Translations under genes and position numbers: made by a program
From: Leptospira gomenensis
Lineage (GTDB): Bacteria > Spirochaetota > Leptospiria > Leptospirales > Leptospiraceae
Direction: 5' to 3'
DNA length: 64,000 bases
Assembly (NCBI RefSeq): GCF_004770155.1
Contig: NZ_RQFA01000008.1
Span: forward strand, 1-64,000
Notes under the pieces: model-generated
The model's database searches: none
The model's input: only the letters and a program-made list of their open reading frames with translations
What the model was told of the DNA's origin: nothing
In this document: positions 49,242-60,000 of the stretch, one piece after another
Position numbering within the stretch: position 1 is the stretch's first letter
How the letters are laid out: every line of letters starts with the position of its first letter

Positions 49242-49541
49242 ATTTGAGTGGGTTTTCGATTTCGCAAACCGGCTGCCTATTGGGGAGACGGTTTGATCCA
49301 ACTCGAAGTTCGCTTTTTTCGTTTTGACCGATCGGATTCTAAACCTTTCGGATTAGAATTTTTTCCGGCTTTCTACTAATAAGCAAACTCCATGCCAAAT
49401 TCCCGGTCGAAAACGTTTTTTTTGCACTGCCGAATCCCAGGTTTTGGGTCCAATCCGACATAATTAGAAATAAATTTCCAACCAACCGTCTCTTTTTTGC
49501 ATCAGTGTATCTTCGGGGACACAGGTTATGGTCCCATTGGT
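49242..49541. other. Intergenic region upstream of lpxC
   Basis: About 300 bases between the SDR gene and lpxC on the same strand. It must contain the lpxC promoter if lpxC is not cotranscribed, but no convincing -35/-10 pair was found by eye. No coding frame or hairpin stands out. Confidence 0.35.
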
Positions 49542-50210
49542 TTACCAGGGAAGTTCCTCTCCGTTTTGGTGTAAGAATTTGCCCGAATTGGATCCATTCA
49601 ACGCCTCGATTCTTTGGATCAAACCGGAAACGCTTTCTTCCGGGGAAATTCCTTTTCCTCCCGTCATCTGAGTGGCGACCATTCCCGGGTGGAAGATTCC
49701 CACCGAGATTCCTTTCGGGGCTAAATCCCGCGCCAAACTGACCGCGATTGCGTTTAGGGCCGCCTTGGAAGCGCGATAACCGTAGTAGCCCCCCGAACCG
49801 TTGTCGGCAATCGAGCCCATTCTGCTCGTAAGAAAGACCAACTTTGCATCGGGGGAGAGTGTGTGTAGTAGTTCCCGCACCACTTTTAAAGGACCGAGCG
49901 CGTTTACGAGAAATTGTGTCGTAACGTTTTCCTCGTCCAAACTTTGCAGATTATCCGGAATTAAAATCCCGGCGTTGTTTATGAGAATGTCCAACTTTGT
50001 GTCCAACAAGTTCGCTGAAATTTTCCGGATCGAGTTCGAATCGAGTACGTCCACTCCTTCCAAAATTCGAGTCGGCTTTGCTGCGTTCAGTTCGGGAGAG
50101 GACTTTCGACAAAGAGCGAAAACTTTATCCCCCTTTGCTAGAAAACTTTTCGTCAGTTCCAAGCCGATTCCGCGATTCGCACCCGTGATCAATATCGTTC
50201 GTGAAGTCAT
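49542..50210 (-). CDS. SDR family oxidoreductase
   Basis: A 222-residue short-chain dehydrogenase. The NAD(P) motif is ITGANRGIGLELTKSFL, the NAG motif is in ILINNAGILIP, and the active site is in YYGYRASKAALNAIA. It is shorter than classical SDRs and resembles the C-factor/CsgA-like group. The substrate is unknown. It is divergent from the first AIM24-family gene, with 82 bases between the starts. Confidence 0.87.
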   Translation of the reverse strand: MTSRTILITGANRGIGLELTKSFLAKGDKVFALCRKSSPELNAAKPTRILEGVDVLDSNSIRKISANLLDTKLDILINNAGILIPDNLQSLDEENVTTQFLVNALGPLKVVRELLHTLSPDAKLVFLTSRMGSIADNGSGGYYGYRASKAALNAIAVSLARDLAPKGISVGIFHPGMVATQMTGGKGISPEESVSGLIQRIEALNGSNSGKFLHQNGEELPW

Positions 50211-50292
50211 ATTCCAATGGTTTGTTTCGGGGGCAAGGTTGGAAACACTTTTCAGTTGACGCTCCGTTCTACGGAATTACAGTGCTGGTTCT

Positions 50293-50958
50293 ATGAATTA
50301 CGAGATCATTCACAAACCTTCGTATTCTTTTTTAAAAGTCAAATTATCGCCCGGGCAGACGATCAAAGCGGAAGCCGGAGCTATGGTTTATATGAGTCCG
50401 GGGATGGACGTGGAAACGAAATTGGGAAGCGGTTTTCTTTCCGCGTTATCCAGAAGATTTTTCGGCGGAGAATCTTTTTTCTTCAACGTATTTAAGGCGC
50501 CCGCTGCGGGGGGCGAATTGGGACTCGCACCCGAACTTCCCGGGGACGTGATCGGAATCGATCTGACAGACAACGGACTCCTTGTCGAATCCGGGGCTTA
50601 TCTTGCTTCGGACGAAAACATTACGATGAAACCCAGATTCGGCGGTCTTCGTTCGTTTTTGGGAGGAGAGGGCGTTTTTCTCCTGGACGTGGTCGGTACG
50701 GGAAAACTTTTTTTGAATTCCTACGGAGCGATTCTTCCCATAGACGTACAAGGTTCTTATACGATCGACACGGGACACGTGGTCGCGTTCGACAAAAGTC
50801 TTCAATATCGGATCGCAAAGGCCGGGGGAAGTTGGAAATCCACACTTTTCGGGGGGGAAGGACTGGTGATGGAATTTACGGGAACGGGAAAGGTGCTGAT
50901 CCAATCCAGGGTTCCGTCCGGATTTTTGTCCTGGCTGACAGCACTTCTTCCTCAATAA
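50293..50958 (+). CDS. AIM24/TIGR00266 family protein, copy 1
   Basis: A 221-residue all-beta protein of the AIM24 family. The start YEIIHKPSYSFLKVKLSPGQ and IKAEAGAMVYMSPG are the family hallmark, followed by glycine-rich turns (FGGESFFFNVF, GEGVFLLDVVGTG). Family members are not enzymes of known reaction; a yeast relative acts in mitochondrial inner-membrane organisation. It has a glycine-rich loop GGSWKSTLFGGEGLVMEF near the end. It heads a run of three paralogues with 15- and 12-base gaps. Confidence 0.85.
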   Translation: MNYEIIHKPSYSFLKVKLSPGQTIKAEAGAMVYMSPGMDVETKLGSGFLSALSRRFFGGESFFFNVFKAPAAGGELGLAPELPGDVIGIDLTDNGLLVESGAYLASDENITMKPRFGGLRSFLGGEGVFLLDVVGTGKLFLNSYGAILPIDVQGSYTIDTGHVVAFDKSLQYRIAKAGGSWKSTLFGGEGLVMEFTGTGKVLIQSRVPSGFLSWLTALLPQ

Positions 50959-50973
50959 GAAAAAGGTAATATT

Positions 50974-51648
50974 ATGAATATTGAAATTCTCAGCAAACCG
51001 TCCTACAGCTTCGCCAAAATCCTGTTAAACGGAGGCGAATCGGTAAAAGCAGAAGCCGGTTCCATGATGTCGATGAGTTCCGGAATCACCATACAAACTC
51101 ACAAGGCCCAACAAGGCGGATTCCTCAAAAGTCTAAAAGCCGCCTTTTTAGGCGGAGAATCCTTCTGGATGAATACCTTCACCGCTTCTTCCGGAAATGG
51201 AGAGGTGCTTTTGGCGCCCACCCTTCCCGGAGACGTGGATAAGATCGATTTATCCGGTACGGTCTACGTCCAATCCAGTTCCTTTCTGGCGTCTTCGCCT
51301 AACATCGAAATGGACACGAAATTCCAAGGACTCAAAGGATTTATCAGCGGTGAATCTTTGTTTTTTCTCAAACTCAGCGGCAACGGCCCCTTGTTGATCT
51401 CTAGTTACGGAGGAATCGATATCCTCGAAGTAAACGGAGAATTCATCGTGGACACCGGTCATATCGTCGCCTTCGAAGAGGGATTGAACTACGAGATGAC
51501 CAAGTTCGGAGGATGGAAGTCCTTCTTTTTGGGCGGGGAAGGATTCGTCGCCAAGTTTAAAGGAAAAGGAAAGATTTGGATCCAATCGAGAAACGTTCCT
51601 TCTTTGGGAAGTTGGTTCCGTGATAAACTTCCGCCGATCAAACGTTAA
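50974..51648 (+). CDS. AIM24/TIGR00266 family protein, copy 2
   Basis: A 224-residue paralogue of its neighbours. Family start: IEILSKPSYSFAKILLNGGE, VKAEAGSMMSMSSG. The glycine-rich repeats FLGGESFWMNTF and FLGGEGFVAKF correspond to those of copy 1. Sequence identity with copies 1 and 3 is moderate, so the duplication is old. Transcribed with both neighbours; 12 bases separate it from copy 3. Confidence 0.85.
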   Translation: MNIEILSKPSYSFAKILLNGGESVKAEAGSMMSMSSGITIQTHKAQQGGFLKSLKAAFLGGESFWMNTFTASSGNGEVLLAPTLPGDVDKIDLSGTVYVQSSSFLASSPNIEMDTKFQGLKGFISGESLFFLKLSGNGPLLISSYGGIDILEVNGEFIVDTGHIVAFEEGLNYEMTKFGGWKSFFLGGEGFVAKFKGKGKIWIQSRNVPSLGSWFRDKLPPIKR

Positions 51649-51660
51649 GGAGACCTTACA

Positions 51661-52344
51661 ATGAAACACGAAATATTATTAAAACCCGATTTTCCCATCG
51701 TTCAAGTGCAGCTTGAAAACGGAGAATCTATCCGCGCGGAATCGGGCGCTATGGTCGCGATGAGTCCGGCCGTCAAGATGACTACCAAAGCAGAAGGGGG
51801 ATTGTGGGCTTCCGCCAAACGCGCGTTACTCAGCGGAGAATCCTTTTTCCAGAATACGTTTAAAGCCGAAGGCGGAGGTGGAACCATTTTTTTGACGAGC
51901 GCCACACAAGGAGACATCGAATACCGTAAACTCAACGGGGAAGAATTGATCCTCAGTCGCGGAGCGTACGTCGCCGGTTCCGAATCCTTGGTCATCGACA
52001 GCAAATGGGGAGGTTTTAAGGGATTTTTCTCCGGAGAAGGACTTTTCTTTTTGAAGGTAAGCGGCGCGGGAGATTTGTTTTTTTCCAGCTTCGGAGCCAT
52101 TCACACCGTGAACGTGGAAGGTCAATACGTGGTGGATACGGGGCATATCGTAGGTTTCGAAAGTTCTCTCGAATATTCGATTCAGAAAGTAGGCGGACTC
52201 AAATCCCTATTCTTGAGCGGGGAGGGACTTGTGGCGGTCTTTTCTGGAAAAGGAAAATTGTATATCCAATCCAGAAACCAGAACGCATTTGCCGGTTGGG
52301 CCAACCAATGGAGAAGGGTGGAGAAATCCTCGTCTTCCAGTTGA
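51661..52344 (+). CDS. AIM24/TIGR00266 family protein, copy 3
   Basis: A 227-residue paralogue. Family start: EILLKPDFPIVQVQLENGE, IRAESGAMVAMSPA. It has the best ribosome binding site of the three (AAGGAG nine bases before the ATG). It is followed by a strong hairpin at 52350-52385, so the three genes probably form one transcript that ends here. Confidence 0.85.
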   Translation: MKHEILLKPDFPIVQVQLENGESIRAESGAMVAMSPAVKMTTKAEGGLWASAKRALLSGESFFQNTFKAEGGGGTIFLTSATQGDIEYRKLNGEELILSRGAYVAGSESLVIDSKWGGFKGFFSGEGLFFLKVSGAGDLFFSSFGAIHTVNVEGQYVVDTGHIVGFESSLEYSIQKVGGLKSLFLSGEGLVAVFSGKGKLYIQSRNQNAFAGWANQWRRVEKSSSSS

Positions 52345-52349
52345 TTCGA

Positions 52350-52385
52350 TTCGGAATGAATCCGGAATTCAGGGTTCATTCCGAA
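52350..52385 (+). terminator. Hairpin closing the AIM24-family operon
   Basis: TTCGGAATGAATCC (52350-52363) pairs with GGGTTCATTCCGAA (52372-52385) over an eight-base loop, 14 pairs with one G-T. The sequence after it is only mildly T-rich, so it is either a weak terminator or a 3' stabilising structure. Confidence 0.55.
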
Positions 52386-52615
52386 AATTCAAAACCTATT
52401 TTATTCTAGAAATAGAATATTCCAAAAATTGAATCTTTGTAGAAATAACCCGTTCGAGCGCCGATTTTTTTTTTCAACGCCCCGAATTCCAAACTACGAT
52501 TCCGGAAAGGCCCGTACGTCTTTTTGGAAAAAACTTCCGACTCAATATCTTACTTGGAAAATCGGAGGTTGCGCGGAATCTAGGGTGAAAATCCAGGGAA
52601 AGGAGTTTCACCCCG

Positions 52616-52924
52616 ATGAAAAGAATTCTACCGTTTGCCGTCGCCATTTTGCTTTTCGCCCAGAGCGTCTTCGCCCTTTCGGAAATCGAGCTGTTGTTGA
52701 TCCAGGAAGCGACCAATCCGGAATTAAAAAAAATCGCTAAGGAATATCTGAACAAAAAAGCGAAAGATCAAAGAGCTTTAGCGGAAAAATATCAGAGTCT
52801 TGCCGATCGAAGCCAGGGCGGTAAGGCCAACAATTCCAATGAAGAACATAAGAAGTATAAAAAGCTGGCCGATCATTGCAACGTCGAAGCGCAACGATAC
52901 GAGGAAGAAGCCGGTAAACTTTGA
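52616..52924 (+). CDS. Small exported helical protein, function unknown
   Basis: A 102-residue protein with a clean signal peptide (KRILPFAVAILLFAQSVFA) and probable cleavage after Ala20. The mature part is helical, charged and Lys/Glu/Ala-rich (ELKKIAKEYLNKKAKDQRAL), with one Cys. It has a strong ribosome binding site (AAGGAG). I do not recognise the family. It is preceded by about 230 bases without a gene after the AIM24 operon hairpin. Confidence 0.68.
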   Translation: MKRILPFAVAILLFAQSVFALSEIELLLIQEATNPELKKIAKEYLNKKAKDQRALAEKYQSLADRSQGGKANNSNEEHKKYKKLADHCNVEAQRYEEEAGKL

Positions 52925-53020
52925 CTTTAATCGGACGGAAAGTGTTTCGGGTTTCGGATCGATCGCAAAATCTTCTCAAAAGGCGGATCGGTCGTCGGGT
53001 CGGTATTTCCGAATCATTTA

Positions 53021-53047
53021 GGGATTCCCCTCATTTCGGGGTTTCCC
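53021..53047 (+). terminator. Short hairpin after the small exported protein gene
   Basis: GGGATTCCCC (53021-53030) pairs with GGGGTTTCCC (53038-53047) around seven bases, with a 2x2 T-T internal loop. No T-tract follows, so termination is uncertain. Confidence 0.3.
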
Positions 53048-53152
53048 CTATGGACAAAGATTAGGATTCGATTACACTGAAACGGATTCTTTTTCCCGTT
53101 CTGCTATGTCCGGTCGTAGCGGAGTTTCGGGATCGTATGGAAGGGAGCTTGT

Positions 53153-53461
53153 ATGTTGATCAAAAGCCGATTTGCGATTCGAATCTTGCCGCTGACGATT
53201 TCCGTTTTTCTCTTTGGAATCGGTTGTATGACGTATCCGCACCGTTATGACGAGGACTGTACTGCTGCGGGTTCGGACGCGTGCGGAGGATATAGAGGGT
53301 ATTATTCCCCTTACGGTTTTCAAAACCAATACGGATATCCGAGGTATTACAGACAATACCCCCGCTATTACAATAACGGAGGAGGTTCCCATCACAATCC
53401 GTTTCACGTTCCTTCCGGAAGATATCACAACCTGGGACGTCCGAGCAAGTGGAAGCTCTGA
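53153..53461 (+). CDS. Small Tyr-rich lipoprotein
   Basis: A 102-residue predicted lipoprotein. The signal peptide runs to the lipobox FGIGC (Cys25). The mature protein is rich in Tyr, Gly, Asn and Arg (YGYPRYYRQYPRYYNN) with three Cys besides the lipidated one. No family is recognised. It is followed by a gene on the opposite strand. Confidence 0.62.
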   Translation: MLIKSRFAIRILPLTISVFLFGIGCMTYPHRYDEDCTAAGSDACGGYRGYYSPYGFQNQYGYPRYYRQYPRYYNNGGGSHHNPFHVPSGRYHNLGRPSKWKL

Positions 53462-53527
53462 CGAAGGTAGTAGGAACCATTGGTGTTTCGTATCCTCTAC
53501 TCTAAGAAATCGTTTTTTCGGCGAAGC

Positions 53528-54847
53528 TCAAGTCCTACCCGGATAACCGATTACATCCATAAAAGCGGAAACCGAAAACACCGCCTTGCCCGGGCCGGGT
53601 TCTCCGTATCCAGGAGGAACGGGTAAATTATACTTTTCGAATGTAGCTTTCCAAACGGTAAGAAGTTCGCAGAAATATTCCAAAGGTGGCCCCGCTTGTG
53701 TTCCTAAGGTGGTATACGGTTCGGGGCACCATGCGGTGAACCGGGGCATGATTCCCTTGGACATAAAAAAATCCAGACCTTCTCCCGTGGATTGGATCGC
53801 TTCGGCGACGGTCGAAAAGCCGTACGGTTTGGAAAGTTCCACTCCCCCCACGAAATTCGGAATCACGTAGGAAGGACCGAAAACTTCCGCAGAATCCACG
53901 ACTCTTCGGATCCAGTTGTCCCTTCCTATGTAGGCTTCCTTACCGGGGCAGATTTTTTGGAATAAATTCTTATCCCAGACTTCGTAGTTCGGGTGATAGA
54001 CTTGGATTCCAGCATCTTTGAACTTTTTACAATCTTCGATTTCCCAGGCTTGAGAAACGATTTTTCCCATCCATCGACCCGGGAATCTGGATTCGATGGC
54101 TTGGGCATACTCGAGATAAAAGTCGATTTCGTTTTTTTTCTTGAGCGATGTGATCACACTTCCGCCGGTGATCGTATAGACCTTGGCGATTTGATCCTCC
54201 GCGTCGATCCAGGACAAGACTTCGAGAATGTCTTCCACGTCCTTGACTCCCGTATACGGACGTCCTGCGTTTTTCTGCTGACGATAGTTGTGATTGATAT
54301 CGCAATACGCGCATTCTTCTTCCTTTCCGAAGTATTGGCAGTTTCTAAAAACGGTGAGATAGATGAGATATCCCCATTCGATTACCGGAGCGATTTCCCC
54401 CGGTATTTTTCCGTTTTTGGTTTTGTGACGATACCAGGCGGGAAGCGGGGGGAATTCCACGTTTCCCAAGAATGTCTCTCCCAGGTATAAGGAAGGTTTT
54501 CCTTCCGGAGATTTTTTAACCTTATACGGTGAGTTCGGATTGTTGCGAGTGGAGATGACCGTGGGGAGGAGCTGGAAATGTCCTCCTGAAATCTTAATTT
54601 CTTCGGGAGCTTTGACGTCGGCGCCTTCCCCCAATTCCGAAAGCGGAATATGATCAAAGGAGAATATAAAATAATCCTTGGTTTTGTATTCGCCCGAAAC
54701 CTCGAAGGCCTCTTTGAGAAAGTGAATTCCTTGTCTGAGGATGTCCTGCTTTACGATCGACTCCATGGGAATCGATTTGTATTTTCTTTCCATTTCCTCT
54801 AAGAGGGGAATCGTGGAACTTTGGCGGATTGAGTCGGTGGCTTCCAT
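53528..54847 (-). CDS. Radical SAM protein with atypical C-x8-C-x2-C cluster motif
   Basis: A 439-residue radical SAM-type enzyme. The presumed 4Fe-4S ligands are CQYFGKEEECAYC, that is C-x8-C-x2-C instead of the usual C-x3-C-x2-C. The following segments fit the TIM barrel: VYTITGGSVITSLK (GGE-like SAM contact), QVYHPNYEVWD, and GPSYVIPNFVGGVE. The C-terminal part (CPEPYTTLG and PVPPGYGEPG) is not assigned. Product and substrate are unknown. It is a single gene, convergent with the Tyr-rich lipoprotein gene. Confidence 0.75.
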   Translation of the reverse strand: MEATDSIRQSSTIPLLEEMERKYKSIPMESIVKQDILRQGIHFLKEAFEVSGEYKTKDYFIFSFDHIPLSELGEGADVKAPEEIKISGGHFQLLPTVISTRNNPNSPYKVKKSPEGKPSLYLGETFLGNVEFPPLPAWYRHKTKNGKIPGEIAPVIEWGYLIYLTVFRNCQYFGKEEECAYCDINHNYRQQKNAGRPYTGVKDVEDILEVLSWIDAEDQIAKVYTITGGSVITSLKKKNEIDFYLEYAQAIESRFPGRWMGKIVSQAWEIEDCKKFKDAGIQVYHPNYEVWDKNLFQKICPGKEAYIGRDNWIRRVVDSAEVFGPSYVIPNFVGGVELSKPYGFSTVAEAIQSTGEGLDFFMSKGIMPRFTAWCPEPYTTLGTQAGPPLEYFCELLTVWKATFEKYNLPVPPGYGEPGPGKAVFSVSAFMDVIGYPGRT

Positions 54848-55011
54848 TTCTAATTAGACAAACTCTCCGGGGGAACCGAAATTACGATCCCTTTTTCCGG
54901 GGAATGGAATCGAAATCTCGAACCGGTCGGTTTCGTTGTTTGTCTGTTTCGTCGAGCGATCCGTTTTAGAATTCGGTTTGACCCTTGTCTCGGAGCGGAT
55001 AGGAAAGACGC

Positions 55012-56286
55012 ATGTTTTTTATCCGTTTCGGGAATGTTCCCGTTTATGCCGTGTTTTCAAATACGTTCCATCGTTCGTTTTCGTTTTTCATTTTGGCCTG
55101 GGTGTTTGTTTGGACCGGAATTTTTTTCCAGGCGGATTCCAGGCCTAACCTCGGAAAAACGACAGCTGCTTCAAAACAGAAACGGGAAACCGTCGTAATT
55201 CCCACCTATAAAAAAGTGGTCGAGGGTTTGCACGAGCCGACGGACATACAATTTTTCCCCGGCTCCTCGACGCGGATGCTGGTTTTGGAAAAACGGGGAA
55301 GGATCGTGGAAGTAGAATGGAAGGGGAAAGATCCGTCCTCGTCTGAAGCCGTCCAAACCGTTCGGGCCGATTTCACCGGTCAGGTAGAAACCCGCTCCGA
55401 AGAAGGGTTACTCGGACTTGCATTTTCTCCCGATTTCGGAAAAGATTCCCGGGTTTATGTGCACGTCATCGTAAAGGAAAACGGAAAGGATTATTCCAAA
55501 ATTTTAGAATTCGAATGGAAGCCAGAGACTTCCCTCCGTCTGGAGGACGCCAAGAGGACCTTGGTGAAATTAGAACAACCGTATTCCAATCACAACGGAG
55601 GACAGATCGCCTTTGGACCGGATCGAAAGTTATACATAGGATTCGGAGACGGAGGAGGAAGGGACGATCCGTTCCGAAACGGACAAAACCCGGGCACGTT
55701 GTTGGGAAAACTTCTCCGAATCGAACCGAATTCAAAATCGGGAGGCGTATCTTATAAAATTCCGTCGGACAATCCCTTTGTAAATCGACCCGGTTTTTTG
55801 CCGGAAATTTGGGCTTACGGACTTCGAAATCCTTGGAGATTTTCCTTCGACTCTTGGAATGGGGATTTGTATTTGGCCGATGTGGGTCAGGACGAATACG
55901 AAGAAATCGATCTGATTCGGAAAGGCGGGAACTACGGCTGGAATATCAAAGAAGGATTTCACTGTTTTCGGAACCATTCGGATTGTAAAAATTCCGAAAT
56001 TATAAATCCGGTGTATGAATATACCCATCGAGAAGGTCAGTCGATCACGGGCGGTTTCGTCTACCGGGGAAAACGTTTGCCGGTCCTTTTTGGCTCCTAT
56101 TTGTATGCTGATTTTGTGACCGGAAAGATCTGGTCCTTGCGTTTGGAAGGGGGAAAGAAGGTTTCCCATAGTCTCCTATTTCGGGTCCCTTTCCAAATCA
56201 GCACATTTGGTCAGGATGCGTCCGGAGAAGTGTATTTCGCCGACTTTGGTGGTGGAAATATCTTTCAAATCATAAAAAAAAATTGA
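55012..56286 (+). CDS. PQQ-dependent sugar dehydrogenase (sGDH/Hhip-like beta-propeller)
   Basis: A 424-residue secreted beta-propeller. A signal peptide or anchor lies at about 26-42 (FFILAWVFVWTGIFFQ). The family signature EGLLGLAFSPDF, the active-site segment SNHNGGQIAFGPDRKLYIGFGDGG, GTLLGKLLRIEPN and AYGLRNPWRFSF are typical of GDH-B/YliI-like proteins. Soluble aldose dehydrogenases of this type use PQQ and calcium; whether this species makes PQQ is not shown here. The start has AGGAAAG upstream. Confidence 0.85.
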   Translation: MFFIRFGNVPVYAVFSNTFHRSFSFFILAWVFVWTGIFFQADSRPNLGKTTAASKQKRETVVIPTYKKVVEGLHEPTDIQFFPGSSTRMLVLEKRGRIVEVEWKGKDPSSSEAVQTVRADFTGQVETRSEEGLLGLAFSPDFGKDSRVYVHVIVKENGKDYSKILEFEWKPETSLRLEDAKRTLVKLEQPYSNHNGGQIAFGPDRKLYIGFGDGGGRDDPFRNGQNPGTLLGKLLRIEPNSKSGGVSYKIPSDNPFVNRPGFLPEIWAYGLRNPWRFSFDSWNGDLYLADVGQDEYEEIDLIRKGGNYGWNIKEGFHCFRNHSDCKNSEIINPVYEYTHREGQSITGGFVYRGKRLPVLFGSYLYADFVTGKIWSLRLEGGKKVSHSLLFRVPFQISTFGQDASGEVYFADFGGGNIFQIIKKN

Positions 56287-56387
56287 AAGATTTGGAAAAA
56301 CCGATTCCATTGTCTGTTGTGTGAACAATAGATAGAGGCTGCCACCACCGCAGTCCTGTTATCAATTCAATCATAAGGAATATGGGT

Positions 56388-57566
<1,179 letters not shown>

Positions 57567-57584
57567 TACCTGAAATCAGGTGGA

Positions 57585-57616
57585 AAAAACCCGGGCTTTA
57601 AAACCCCGGGTTTTTC
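57585..57616 (+). terminator. Strong intrinsic terminator after the FecR lipoprotein gene
   Basis: AAAAACCCGGG (57585-57595) and CCCGGGTTTTT (57605-57615) are perfect 11-base arms around a nine-base loop, followed by more T. The best terminator of the window. Confidence 0.93.
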
Positions 57617-57715
57617 TCTGTACGGATTTCGATTCGTAATACGGGACTCTATACGGATCGATTCGTATTCGCGGGTCCGGCTTTTTTTTGAATTCTTTTT
57701 CGGAGTTTCGTTTCG

Positions 57716-57734
57716 CCGGATTCTCCGGTTTTTT
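57716..57734 (+). terminator. Second terminator-like hairpin
   Basis: CCGGA-TTC-TCCGG followed by six T. A short but well-formed hairpin about 100 bases past the main terminator of the FecR gene. Confidence 0.45.
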
Positions 57735-57824
57735 ATGGCTCGCTTCCGATTGACGTAGAGTTGGATGGATTTTTTACGTTCGTAATTGAGATCGTTTCGT
57801 TTTTAATCCGCGGTGATCGGAAAT

Positions 57825-57879
57825 GGTTCGGATCGGTTCGGTTCGGATCGGATCGGATCGGATCGGATCGGATCGGATC
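57825..57879. repeat. Pentanucleotide tandem repeat GGATC/GGTTC
   Basis: Eleven pentamers: GGTTC, GGATC, GGTTC, GGTTC and then seven uninterrupted GGATC (57845-57879). It lies in the 400-base gap between the FecR lipoprotein and the small gene ending at 57955. The rest of this gap holds the two terminators and nothing else that could be recognised. Copy number is likely to vary between strains. Confidence 0.9.
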
Positions 57880-57954
57880 GGGCGTAAGTAAAGTTCGTTT
57901 TTTGAATATTCGAAAAATTGAATTCAGTTTCCTACAAAACTCTGTTTTTTCCTT

Positions 57955-58241
<287 letters not shown>

Positions 58242-58254
<13 letters not shown>

Positions 58255-59147
58255 TCTACTTGTTCGTCCGCGTGATAGGAACTGCGTACTAAAGGACCGG
58301 AAAAAACCCCTTTGAAGCCGATGGACTTTCCGTATATTCGTAATTCCTGAAATACTTCCGGAAGCACGTATTCCTTCACGGGTAAATGTGTGGACGTCGG
58401 TTGCAAATATTGACCCAAGGTCAAAAGGGAAACCCCGGTCGATACAAGGTCGCGCATACATTCTTTTACTTCCTCAAACGATTCTCCCATACCTAAGATC
58501 AAACCGCTTTTCGTTAAAAAGCCGCGATCGGAAGCGATCTTTAAAACTTCCAAAGAACGTTCGTATTTTTTCTGAGGAGCGACTTCCGGAAAAAGCCGTC
58601 GTACCGTTTCCAGATTGTGATTGAATACGTCGGGTCTACTTCTGAATACGATTTCCAAAGACTCCGGTTTTGCCTTAAAGTCGGGAACCAAAAGTTCGAT
58701 CTTACATTCGGGTAATCCCTTTCGGATTTTTAAAACTGTTTCCTCAAAATGGGAAGCTCCTCCGTCCTCTAAGTCGTCCCGATTGACCGCGGTGATCACT
58801 ACGTGTTTGAGGCCGAGTGCGATTGCGGATTCCGCGACCCGTCCTGGTTCTCCCGAATCCAAGGGGAGAGGTTTTCCGGAGGCTACGTCGCAATAGGAAC
58901 AACGGCGAGTGCAGATATCTCCGCCCAACATATACGTCGCCGTTTTTCGCGACCAACAATGATTGAGGTTGGGACAGGAGGCACTTTCGCAAACGGTATG
59001 CAGTTTTTTTTCTTCCAGGGAATCGCGGACGAGCGCGACCGAATCGTTTTGCGGATCGGGAAAGCGGAGTTTCACCTTCAGCCAATCCGGTTTTTTCGGG
59101 GCTTCGATTTGGGAACGAGTACGCGGCTTTTTTTTGAGAGGGTTCAT
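58242..59147 (-). CDS. lipA: Lipoyl synthase
   Basis: Radical SAM enzyme that inserts two sulfurs into octanoyl groups on lipoyl domains. Both clusters are visible: the auxiliary one in CESASCPNLNHCW (C-x4-C-x5-C) and the SAM one in CTRRCSYC (C-x3-C-x2-C). The C-terminal Ser motif is GPLVRSSYHADEQ. At 301 residues it is standard. The stop overlaps a small downstream gene by 13 bases. No lipB is adjacent. Confidence 0.96.
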
Positions 59148-59250
59148 AGTTTACGGAACGGGGACGTTTTTCATCCGCCCTCTATCCTGAACGAAGGAAG
59201 GATCCGGTCAACGAAAGTTTTCGGTAGAAGAATTTTTGAATCTTTTTGAA

Positions 59251-60000
59251 ATGGAAGAATCCATGTCGGCCCCGGATGAATTCAAAGAGAAGGAAGGAAT
59301 TCGAATCAATCGTTTTCTGGCGGATTGTGGATTAGGTTCCAGAAGAAAAACGGAGGAATTGGTTCTTAGCGGAGGAATTACGATCAACGGAAAAATCGTG
59401 ACTTCACTGGCGACGCGGGTTCGTCCCGGCGTGGACCGAGTGACTTACAAAGGGGAAACGATTCTTCCTCTTTCGGAATCTCCCAAACTTCTGATTCTCA
59501 ACAAACCCGCCGGTTATCTTTGTTCGCACCGAGATCGGTTTCACGAAAAAACCGTTTTCTCCCTTTTGCCGGAATCGTATCGTCATTATAAAATCGCCGG
59601 ACGTTTGGATCTGAATTCCAGAGGGCTTTTGCTTCTTACCAACGACGGGGATTTGGCTCAAAAAATTTCGCATCCTTCCCAGGGTTCCGAAAAGGAATAT
59701 CTGGTTTGGCTTCGGGATGATCCGGGAGAAAAGAACATCCGGCTCGAGTTTCAAAAAGGGATTTTGGATGCCGGGGAAATTCTGCGTGCAAAGATGGTTA
59801 AACTTCTTCCCGGGTCTTCGTGTGTATATCGTGTGGTTCTCGGAGAAGGTAAAAAAAGACAAATCCGAAGAATGTTTCAAACGTCCGGGACAAGGGTTTT
59901 GGATTTGCAGAGGATTCGAGTCGGTTCGATCGAGTTGGAAAAACTGAATCTCAAAGAAGGGGAATTCCTTCTCAGAGACGCAGACGAGGTTTGGGAATGA
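59251..60000 (+). CDS. RsuA/RluB-type pseudouridine synthase
   Basis: Converts uridine in rRNA to pseudouridine. The S4 RNA-binding domain is at the N-terminus (IRINRFLADCGLGSRRKTEELVLSGGITINGK). The catalytic Asp is in GRLDLNSRGLLLLTNDGDLA, where the usual T of GRLDxxTxGL is S. KEYLV and GKKRQIRRMF complete the family pattern. ATG 59251 or 59263 could be the start; 59263 has GGAAGA in front. The stop overlaps the MBOAT gene (ATGA). Confidence 0.88.
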   Translation: MEESMSAPDEFKEKEGIRINRFLADCGLGSRRKTEELVLSGGITINGKIVTSLATRVRPGVDRVTYKGETILPLSESPKLLILNKPAGYLCSHRDRFHEKTVFSLLPESYRHYKIAGRLDLNSRGLLLLTNDGDLAQKISHPSQGSEKEYLVWLRDDPGEKNIRLEFQKGILDAGEILRAKMVKLLPGSSCVYRVVLGEGKKRQIRRMFQTSGTRVLDLQRIRVGSIELEKLNLKEGEFLLRDADEVWE

